From NCBI GenBank assembly GCA_003542275.1, contig DPKY01000242.1, forward strand, positions 1-5,370: a stretch of DNA of 5,370 nt, in the 5' to 3' direction. The first letter of the stretch is position 1, and each line of letters begins with the position of its first letter. The notes beneath the pieces are model-generated. The model worked only from the letters and a program-made list of their open reading frames with translations. It was not told where the DNA came from and ran no database searches. Position numbers and translations under genes: made by a program. Below, in pieces: positions 1 to 5,370 of the stretch. This DNA comes from Methylococcaceae bacterium (GTDB lineage: Bacteria; Pseudomonadota; Gammaproteobacteria; Methylococcales; Methylomonadaceae).

Positions 1-102
1 ATGCACAATATCCGCACCGGCCTTAAGTACGTTATCCACTTCCTCGCCAAGTTTGGCAAAATTAGCCGATAAAATCGACGGGGCAATCCAATTTTCATTC
101 AT
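1..102 (-). CDS. rpe: Ribulose-phosphate 3-epimerase, N-terminal 34 residues (partial, cut by window edge)
   Basis: Reading the minus strand from the ATG at 102 gives a frame that stays open to the window edge. It starts [20 protein letters not shown] and ends GADIVH. This matches the start of ribulose-phosphate 3-epimerase, whose first beta strand carries the [15 protein letters not shown] motif and whose second carries GAD-hVHhDVMDG. Ser9 corresponds to the conserved serine at the substrate site. His34, the last visible residue, is the expected first metal-ligand histidine; the catalytic aspartate two residues later lies outside. The enzyme is a cytosolic TIM-barrel that interconverts ribulose 5-phosphate and xylulose 5-phosphate in the pentose phosphate pathway. 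The start is supported by an AGAGGA Shine-Dalgarno sequence 7 nt upstream. The gene lies 70 bp after the BamC-like gene in the same direction, so it may be read from the same transcript or from its own promoter. Only the N-terminus is seen, but the motif match is strong. Confidence 0.93.
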   Translation of the reverse strand, partial: MNENWIAPSILSANFAKLGEEVDNVLKAGADIVH

Positions 103-172
103 GCGTCATTCCTCTCTAAAAGATTTAAAAAATAATAAAATGCAAAAAAATAGGGCTGTTGCTCAGGACGGA
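103..172. other. AT-rich spacer between the BamC-like gene and rpe
   Basis: This 70-bp stretch is the only sizeable non-coding DNA in the window. On the minus strand it runs from the TAG of the BamC-like gene through a T7 run and a long T/A-rich tract to the rpe ribosome binding site. I find no GC-rich hairpin before the T runs, so there is no convincing intrinsic terminator and read-through into rpe is plausible. A TATTAT hexamer could act as a -10 element, but no good -35 lies 16-18 nt upstream, so a promoter is not called. Confidence 0.5.
110..115 (-). promoter_or_regulatory. Ribosome binding site of rpe
   Basis: The minus strand reads AGAGGA here, 7 nt before the ATG at 102. It decides between two nearby ATGs. 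The one at 109 abuts the purine run with no spacer and stops after four codons, while the one at 102 has normal spacing and opens the rpe frame. Confidence 0.75.
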
Positions 173-763
173 CTATTCTGTTTTCATGTCATCGTGAAGC
201 AAGTGGTAAATTGCGTCAATAAGCCCTTCACTGTCATCACCGGTTTTCGTCACAACACCATCCGCATTTTGCGAATTTTGTTCATTGTTGCTGGCTAATT
301 CGGCTTGAATGAAGGTGTTATCACCTTGTGATTTTAGCGTTAACAAATAAATGGTTTTCACTTCTTCTTCGTTGAGGTAATGCAACACATTAGTGAAAAC
401 GCTCTGAGAGCGGTAGTTAACGTAATAGTTATATTTGCCTTTCTCGTAGTCGGTGATTTTAATTTCACTTTGCCGGAGTGCAACCCCTAATGTGCGCCAC
501 GCTTGCGTGATGGGTTGCTCAATTAACACACCTTTTGAGGGTTCCTCTCGTAACGTGACCAGCGAACGCAACCCCGGCATTTTTTTCTTTGGCTCAACGC
601 TGTCATCAATGACCACTGGCGTGTTTTGTGTATTTTGCTGCAACGCTAACGTTGGCGGTCGCTCAAGCACAGAGGTATCTCGATAGCGACTATTTTCACT
701 GTTGCACGCAAAAACCAATAAACACGATGCAACAAGAACAAGCTTATTTTTGGGTGTGATCAT
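173..763 (-). CDS. bamC: Short BamC-like outer-membrane lipoprotein (BAM complex accessory)
   Basis: The 196-residue product has a lysine-containing start, a hydrophobic stretch at about residues 8-19 and a lipobox VFAC ending at Cys20. It is therefore a probable lipoprotein. Residue +2 is Asn rather than Asp, which favours sorting to the outer membrane. Residues 26-39 (RYRDTSVLERPPTL) resemble the conserved N-terminal segment of BamC (NlpB) that contacts BamD. Residues about 79-189 look like one helix-grip domain: strand-helix-strand around AWRTLGVALRQSEIKITDYE, strands around YLLTLKSQGDNTFIQAELAS, and a C-terminal helix EGLIDAIYHLL. E. coli BamC is about 344 residues with two such domains, so this is a shortened form. 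The BAM complex inserts beta-barrel proteins into the outer membrane, and BamC is an accessory subunit. The ATG at 763 lies 2 bp after the upstream amidase stop. No purine-rich Shine-Dalgarno is visible, so translation probably depends on coupling. The usual neighbour dapA is not adjacent. A different small lipoprotein with the same fold remains possible. Confidence 0.75.
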   Translation of the reverse strand: MITPKNKLVLVASCLLVFACNSENSRYRDTSVLERPPTLALQQNTQNTPVVIDDSVEPKKKMPGLRSLVTLREEPSKGVLIEQPITQAWRTLGVALRQSEIKITDYEKGKYNYYVNYRSQSVFTNVLHYLNEEEVKTIYLLTLKSQGDNTFIQAELASNNEQNSQNADGVVTKTGDDSEGLIDAIYHLLHDDMKTE

Positions 764-765
764 GT

Positions 766-1584
766 TTATTCACAATAAAAAAGACGATGTGTCAACACAG
801 GAAATCCCGCACGTACTTTCACCAAACGGTCATGATCAATTTCAGCAGACACAAAACCGCTACCGGTTTTATAACAATCTAGCACCACGCCCCAAGGGTC
901 AATAATCATGCTGTGTCCGTAAGTGCGTCGCCCGTTTTTGTGAAAGCCGCCTTGATTAGGCGCGATGATATAGCACAAATTTTCTACCGCCCGCGCACGC
1001 AACAGCAATTCCCAATGCGCCGCGCCCGTTTCAGCGGTAAACGCTGAAGGCACAATAATGACCTCTGCACCTTGCTCACTCATTTTACGAAAAAACTCGG
1101 GAAAACGCAGGTCATAGCACACCGCAATACCAACGCGTCCAAACGGTGTGTCAATGACCAACGATTGATTACCCGCTTCAATAGAATCGGATTCACGGTA
1201 AATCTCATTCGTATTAGGCACATGAACGTCAAACAAATGCACTTTGTCATAACGCGCCACGCGCTGACCCAAATGATTGTAAACAAGGCACGCCGCTCGC
1301 ACTTTATGTTCGTCATTAGCGGCAATGGGAATGGTGCCGCCGACAATCCATACGCCATATTTTTTGGCCGTTGTTTCTAAAAAATTTTGAATAATTCCCA
1401 GTCCATCGACTTCTTTTGCATGGACTTTATCGAGTTCATTATTGCCCATCAAGGCAAAATTCTCCGGCAGCGCCACCAGTTTCGCGCCCGACTTCACCGC
1501 TTCGGCAATTAATTTTTCTGCTTCTAATAAATTTGCACTAATATTTGGACTTGATGCCATTTGAATGGCGGCACATTTACTCAT
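766..1584 (-). CDS. Nitrilase-superfamily carbon-nitrogen hydrolase (Nit1/Nit2-like amidase)
   Basis: The 272-residue product is the usual length for a single-domain nitrilase-superfamily amidase. The catalytic Glu-Lys-Cys triad is intact: Glu41 in ALPENFALMG, Lys114 in YDKVHLFDV, and Cys156 in GIAVCYDLRFPE. Other family signatures are GGTIP (82-86), the helix WELLLRARAVEN (191-202), the APNQGG motif (208-213), GHSMIIDPWG (223-232) and the C-terminal FPVLTHR. The protein has no signal peptide and should be cytosolic. The KVHLFDV and CYDLRFPE motifs place it near the Nit1/Nit2 branch, which hydrolyses omega-amides such as deaminated glutathione or alpha-ketoglutaramate in metabolite repair. 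The substrate here is inferred and not shown by the sequence. Its ATG lies inside the end of yhdP, with an 8-bp overlap in another frame and an AAAGAGG ribosome binding site, so the two are probably co-translated. A nitrilase-family gene beside yhdP is a familiar arrangement in gammaproteobacteria. Confidence 0.93.
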   Translation of the reverse strand: MSKCAAIQMASSPNISANLLEAEKLIAEAVKSGAKLVALPENFALMGNNELDKVHAKEVDGLGIIQNFLETTAKKYGVWIVGGTIPIAANDEHKVRAACLVYNHLGQRVARYDKVHLFDVHVPNTNEIYRESDSIEAGNQSLVIDTPFGRVGIAVCYDLRFPEFFRKMSEQGAEVIIVPSAFTAETGAAHWELLLRARAVENLCYIIAPNQGGFHKNGRRTYGHSMIIDPWGVVLDCYKTGSGFVSAEIDHDRLVKVRAGFPVLTHRLFYCE

Positions 1585-4500
1585 GATAAGCCTCTTTAGA
1601 ATTAAGTTGTTGGTGTAGCCAGGGGAATTGCGTTAGCTGCCCCCATGTTTTTTGCATTAAGCCTTCGTTTTCATGCAATGCAATCACTTGCGTATTTCCC
1701 CAAGGCCCCGTAATTTGATATTGCGAACCAAAGAAAAACCCTTCTTGATCGCGTCCTGTTAAGGTTTGGCCAACTAAGTTCATTATCTTTGCGACAATTG
1801 TACCAGCAATAGGCAACGCGTCAGCACTTTTAGGTGTCACATTCACGAAATAATTCACCTTTTCTGCCACAAAATCGGTGTCGCCCTTAAGATGAATTTT
1901 TGCTGGAATCGCATCGACAATCAAATTTTGCGTACTGGCTTTTCCTTGGAAAAAATCAAAATGCCCACTAATTGTGTTAAAGGTTAACCCTTCTTGATAG
2001 AGATCGCTAAAATCCAGTTGCAATCGCTTCAACCACTGCTCAAAAGCTAACATTCCCAAAATACGCCCAAACCCAGGTTCAATACTCAAGATACGCCCTT
2101 TCTTTAAATTGACCTCCGCCTGACCGCGCAGTGACGCTAAACTAAATTGTTGCGGCGAGCCAGGCCAATCTACATTGATATTTAGCTCACCGACTGTTTC
2201 GGAAATATCTTTGGTGAGGCCCAAATGTGAAAAAAGCTCGCCGGCTTTAAGTAACGTCACTTTGCCTCGCACCTCCGTTTGCAACACAGGCGCATGAAAC
2301 CAATCGCCCGTGAGCTTCACGTTATGCGTAGGTGCTTGCAACGTCAAAGTTTTCAACGCGATACTGCTTGCCCTAGGCTCCGTTTCAAGGGTTAATTTTC
2401 CTAACTCACACGTCTGCCAAAACGTCTGCTGACTTTCTAAAAATAAGGTTGGCCAATTTGCAAAAGACGTAGCGGGCTGGGCGGGTGGCAAGACGTTATT
2501 CGTTTCATCGGCGGATTGTAATGGCTTAAAGAAGGCTAAATCAAATTTTTCAAGCATCAGCTTCAACGACGCATTTTGAGTGGTCTTATCTGGCAACGTC
2601 CATTGTATTTGCCCTTTTGCAAACGCACTCTCAATCTGGCCACGCCAAGTATGCGCTTCATGTTTTAAGGCTAAATCAAATTGACCTAGCGACGCGCTTT
2701 TCCATCGCGCATGATTGCTGTGCAGCGCTACCGTGCGCACCGTATTGGCGACATTGTCATTTTTTTCCATTGAACTAGGTACTTGCGTCAGTGCTAAGGT
2801 TAACCAATCTTGTAGTATCAAGGGCGACTGTACAATGGAAACGCTAAGGCCTTCACTGTCGGGCAGCGTCGCGTTGCCTTCGCCAAACCGTATCTCACCG
2901 CGTTGAAAACGCTTGTTTTTGGTGTCAATCATGAGTGCCATCTTGAGCTGCGAATTGTAATCGAGCATTAAGGGTACCCACGATTCGTCATCTAAAGTAA
3001 ACAACAGGTTTAATGACGCTTTTTGCCATGCGGGCTTAAATAATTCACTGGGAAGATTAAGTGTCACGCCTTCGAGCATGGAGTCAATTTGTAGCGTCGC
3101 CGCGCCGTGCTCTTTTGGCAGAGAAAGTGTTAGCTGATACTCGCCGGCGCCTTCTATCCACGCTTTTTGCTGCGCGGAAGTGACGGGAAGCGGCAATTTT
3201 AATTGCGTAAAAATATCATTGACTGCCACGTTGCCATTGACATGAACGTGCGTTTGCTTGTCATTATTACTGAGTGCAATCTGTATTGGCTTCTTTAACG
3301 CCACGCCCGCTATCGGCTCACTAAAGACGCCTTGTTCAGTAAATTGCAACGTGCCATGTAATGCACTGAGCGGCAAATCTAGCGATTTGACTTTGAGTTT
3401 CGCTTGATGAAATTGCGCGGCACCCTTCACTTTCGCGGTGTAATTATCGTCTAAGGGAATGTGTAAGCCTAAATCCATTTGCGTGCGCCCTTGCGGCGTC
3501 ACCGCGTTTAAAACCGCATCAAAGGGCGTATGCAATGGCGTATCTTGCATAAAGTGAAGTACATCACTTATTTCACCCTCTACGTCCCCATCAATGGACA
3601 CATAATGGCTTTTGAGCATAGACGCAATAGTGACCTCTGCGGCTTTAATGTGCGCATTTTGGGCGTTCGCCTGTAAATTGACTTGCAAACTGTCTTGAAA
3701 AAAACGCACCGTTGCGTCTATATTCGTCAGCACAGGCCAGTTTGGCGCATAAAAAAGTTGCGCATCGTTTGCATCAAAAAGCACCTCAAAAACGCCCTGA
3801 TTTTTTTCAAAAGGAAATTTTGCAGGATTCCCATAAAGCAAAAATTGCCCATTTTTAAGCTGCCCTTTTTCAAAAGCGCGATTAAGCCACGCCAACGTTT
3901 CTTTGCCTATCACGCCGGCGGGTAAATAATGCGGCGTTTGCGACGCATCATCTAGTGAGAAAGCTGTTTGTAAATCAATAAAATTCTCGCTTTCTTTGGA
4001 AAGTATCCATTTAACGCGACTGTCACTGTGAATATCCTTATTGTTTAATGTGACGTGTTCACTTGAAAAGCGCCACGCTTGAGGGGTTTGTTGCCATTTA
4101 AGACTTGTGGCCAGCGAAATAGCAGAAAACGACTCTGAAAATAAAGCCGGTATTGATACGGCTAATTTATCCGAATGCAATGCCAGCTCGCCAGCCAATT
4201 CATCGCCGTGCAAAAAGCCGTTGAGATGTTCAATGTGCAACTTTGATGTCACGTCATAAAAACCTACATCCTCAAACTCACTAGACAACGCGATTTTTTG
4301 CGCACCGGGTTGGACAAATACACGGATATTTTGTAATGCCCCCCCCAATTTGACTTGATTAAAATAAGCGGCGGATTTCTCTAAAGCCACAAAATGTAAA
4401 ACGGGCATGAGCGCCGCGAGGTCGATTTTTTCTACGTTTAAAGCAAGGCTATTTTGTATTGGCGCGTGTTCGTTTAGCGTTACCGCCAGAGCGCCATCAA

Positions 4501-5370
4501 GATGGGTATCGGGCAGACTTAAATGTAGCGCGGGCAGCATAACCTGCCAAATGTCGTTTTCCTGATGCAATTGAAAATGACTTTGGACATCTTTAATGTG
4601 CAAATCAGGGTGCTGTGGGCGATTCAATCGGATTTGCGTGGCGTTGACTTGACCGTGAATGGCACTAATTTGCCCTTGTTTCCATGTAGCGAAGACATCA
4701 AGACTTGCATGGCCTGATAACACATTGAGTGAAAGCGGTAAAGGCAACATCGACATATCGGCTAAATTGATTTTCTTTGACGACACAAAAACACGACCTT
4801 CAATCTTTTGTGGATCTAACGTATTGCCCGTGAACGTCATCGACACGCGTAGCGGCTCAAGTTGCTTGGGGAGTTGTGCGAGCATATTGACGCGGTGCAC
4901 ATCGCCTTCGTTCATAATAGCAATATTGACCGGTGAGAGCTGACGCGGTGTTGCCTGCGTTTTTTCATCACGCCAGTGCATGGTACTTTGCAAAATTTGG
5001 TATTTTCTCCCTTGAAGTAGCCAAAGCGGCTCGCCTTCACTGGCTTTTAACCCTTCAATGCCTATCGTACCGTCGACATGACGAATAAAAGTGATGTTCG
5101 CGCCCAGTAGCGTAACAGTGGTACTGGCAAGTAAATTTTGTTGCTTAATAAGCTCCCACACATTGACGCCTAGACGAATTTCTTTGAGCTGAATTTTTTC
5201 ATCAGCAACATCTATTTGCAAAAGTTGTATTTGAGGCGTCACGCCACGCCATTTCGCACGCAGTCGCCCAATTTTCACGGGAACACTGAGTGTTTCACTT
5301 AACTGATTTTCTAATGCCGCTTTGTAGTGCGCAATGCTTGCGAGCACAAAATGCCCGCCCACTAAAACAC
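1577..5370 (-). CDS. yhdP: YhdP family AsmA-like envelope protein (5' end cut by window edge)
   Basis: This is a very long, beta-rich protein with the features of the YhdP family (TIGR02099; DUF3971/AsmA-like). About 1264 codons are visible against roughly 1266 residues in E. coli YhdP. The GTG at 5362 is unlikely to be the real start: the frame stays open to the edge (Val-Leu precede it), and the visible start VLVGGHFVLASIAHYK looks like the end of the N-terminal membrane anchor. Counting from that GTG, residues 17-38 (ENQLSETLSVP, then GRLRAKW) match the family's segment after the anchor. A central region of alternating beta strands follows. The AsmA-like C-terminal part carries EPGFGRILG (about 1093), LDFSDL (about 1115), and SQYQITGPW (about 1211). 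YhdP is anchored in the inner membrane and spans the periplasm. With TamB and YdbH it moves phospholipids to the outer membrane, and it affects outer-membrane permeability. The stop TAA at 1577-1579 overlaps the amidase start. A G8 run lies at codons 339-342. Confidence 0.93.
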   Translation of the reverse strand, partial: VLVGGHFVLASIAHYKAALENQLSETLSVPVKIGRLRAKWRGVTPQIQLLQIDVADEKIQLKEIRLGVNVWELIKQQNLLASTTVTLLGANITFIRHVDGTIGIEGLKASEGEPLWLLQGRKYQILQSTMHWRDEKTQATPRQLSPVNIAIMNEGDVHRVNMLAQLPKQLEPLRVSMTFTGNTLDPQKIEGRVFVSSKKINLADMSMLPLPLSLNVLSGHASLDVFATWKQGQISAIHGQVNATQIRLNRPQHPDLHIKDVQSHFQLHQENDIWQVMLPALHLSLPDTHLDGALAVTLNEHAPIQNSLALNVEKIDLAALMPVLHFVALEKSAAYFNQVKLGGALQNIRVFVQPGAQKIALSSEFEDVGFYDVTSKLHIEHLNGFLHGDELAGELALHSDKLAVSIPALFSESFSAISLATSLKWQQTPQAWRFSSEHVTLNNKDIHSDSRVKWILSKESENFIDLQTAFSLDDASQTPHYLPAGVIGKETLAWLNRAFEKGQLKNGQFLLYGNPAKFPFEKNQGVFEVLFDANDAQLFYAPNWPVLTNIDATVRFFQDSLQVNLQANAQNAHIKAAEVTIASMLKSHYVSIDGDVEGEISDVLHFMQDTPLHTPFDAVLNAVTPQGRTQMDLGLHIPLDDNYTAKVKGAAQFHQAKLKVKSLDLPLSALHGTLQFTEQGVFSEPIAGVALKKPIQIALSNNDKQTHVHVNGNVAVNDIFTQLKLPLPVTSAQQKAWIEGAGEYQLTLSLPKEHGAATLQIDSMLEGVTLNLPSELFKPAWQKASLNLLFTLDDESWVPLMLDYNSQLKMALMIDTKNKRFQRGEIRFGEGNATLPDSEGLSVSIVQSPLILQDWLTLALTQVPSSMEKNDNVANTVRTVALHSNHARWKSASLGQFDLALKHEAHTWRGQIESAFAKGQIQWTLPDKTTQNASLKLMLEKFDLAFFKPLQSADETNNVLPPAQPATSFANWPTLFLESQQTFWQTCELGKLTLETEPRASSIALKTLTLQAPTHNVKLTGDWFHAPVLQTEVRGKVTLLKAGELFSHLGLTKDISETVGELNINVDWPGSPQQFSLASLRGQAEVNLKKGRILSIEPGFGRILGMLAFEQWLKRLQLDFSDLYQEGLTFNTISGHFDFFQGKASTQNLIVDAIPAKIHLKGDTDFVAEKVNYFVNVTPKSADALPIAGTIVAKIMNLVGQTLTGRDQEGFFFGSQYQITGPWGNTQVIALHENEGLMQKTWGQLTQFPWLHQQLNSKEAYHE
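1591..1597 (-). promoter_or_regulatory. Ribosome binding site of the amidase gene, inside yhdP
   Basis: The minus strand reads AAAGAGG, 6 nt before the ATG at 1584 and within the last codons of yhdP. It supports this start and shows that the amidase can recruit ribosomes directly as well as by coupling to yhdP termination at 1577. Confidence 0.7.
2532..2547. repeat. 16-bp direct repeat in yhdP, copy 1
   Basis: The sequence aaggctaaatcaaatt occurs here and again identically at 2667-2682, exactly 135 bp (45 codons) away and in the same frame. On the coding strand both copies encode FDLA within beta-rich segments (EKFDLAFFKP here). It may reflect an internal beta-repeat of the AsmA-like fold or chance. 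Confidence 0.4.
2667..2682. repeat. 16-bp direct repeat in yhdP, copy 2
   Basis: Second identical copy of aaggctaaatcaaatt, in frame with the copy at 2532-2547. It encodes FDLA in the context LGQFDLALKHEA. Confidence 0.4.
4339..4346 (-). repeat. G8 homopolymer tract within yhdP coding sequence
   Basis: Eight consecutive C on the plus strand read as G8 on the coding strand, spanning Leu339-Gly-Gly-Ala342 as counted from the GTG at 5362. The frame is open through the tract as given. Losing one G would lead to a TAG at 4266-4264 about 25 codons later; gaining one G would lead to a TAG about 20 codons later. Either change would remove roughly the last 70 percent of YhdP. The tract is observed; any slippage role is inferred. 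Confidence 0.6.

Noticed and set aside
95..109. Tiny upstream reading frame (ATG at 109, four codons then TGA) overlapping the rpe start.
   Set aside because: The ATG abuts the purine run with no spacer, so initiation is unlikely; better explained as chance.
116..160. Possible promoter for rpe (TATTAT and TTGCAT hexamers).
   Set aside because: TATTAT has no good -35 at proper spacing, and TTGCAT has only CTTTTA at 17 nt. Such hexamers are expected by chance in AT-rich DNA.
103..172. Possible intrinsic terminator after the BamC-like gene, because of T-rich runs on the minus strand.
   Set aside because: No GC-rich inverted repeat precedes the T runs; the best pairing found (CTG-CAG) is only three bases.
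53..298. Plus-strand reading frame of 81 codons over the end of the BamC-like gene and the start of rpe.
   Set aside because: It runs antisense to two recognised genes and has no recognisable motif.
702..905. Plus-strand reading frame of 67 codons across the BamC-like/amidase junction.
   Set aside because: Antisense shadow of two well-supported genes; low-complexity product with no family resemblance.
1072..1380. Reading frames on both strands inside the amidase gene (102 codons plus, 92 codons minus).
   Set aside because: Both overlap the catalytic Lys114/Cys156 region of the amidase in other frames; the amidase motifs are decisive.
2715..4943. Three plus-strand reading frames of 63-94 codons inside yhdP.
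   Set aside because: All are antisense to a continuous YhdP frame with recognisable family motifs; none shows a domain.

Overview
The window looks like a conserved chromosomal stretch from a gammaproteobacterium of low-to-moderate G+C. Four genes all lie on the minus strand and together fill nearly the whole window. Read in the direction of transcription they are: yhdP (an AsmA-like envelope protein, cut at its 5' end by the right window edge), a nitrilase-superfamily amidase, a small BamC-like lipoprotein, and the first 34 codons of rpe (ribulose-phosphate 3-epimerase, cut by the left edge). The family assignments rest on motifs recognised by eye. The gammaproteobacterial placement follows from YhdP and BamC, both characteristic of that group. 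A finer placement, for example Legionellales, would be a guess.

Layout by position. 5370-1577 (minus) is yhdP, about 1264 codons visible and almost full length compared with the roughly 1266-residue E. coli protein. 1584-766 (minus) is the amidase, whose start overlaps the yhdP stop by 8 bp. 763-173 (minus) is the BamC-like lipoprotein, starting 2 bp after the amidase stop and without a clear Shine-Dalgarno sequence. 172-103 is a 70-bp AT-rich spacer with no recognisable terminator. 102-1 (minus) is the start of rpe, with a good Shine-Dalgarno sequence.

The first three genes are packed tightly enough to be one translationally coupled operon. Two of them act in the Gram-negative envelope: YhdP in phospholipid traffic to the outer membrane, and BamC as a lipoprotein accessory of the outer-membrane protein assembly machine. 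The amidase is probably a metabolite-repair enzyme, and rpe belongs to the pentose phosphate pathway. No mobile element, CRISPR array, RNA gene or defence system was seen. The points worth a second look are a G8 tract inside yhdP, the short BamC in an unusual neighbourhood, the absence of tldD from its familiar place near yhdP, and the coupled gene junctions. I see no evidence for a new biological system here.
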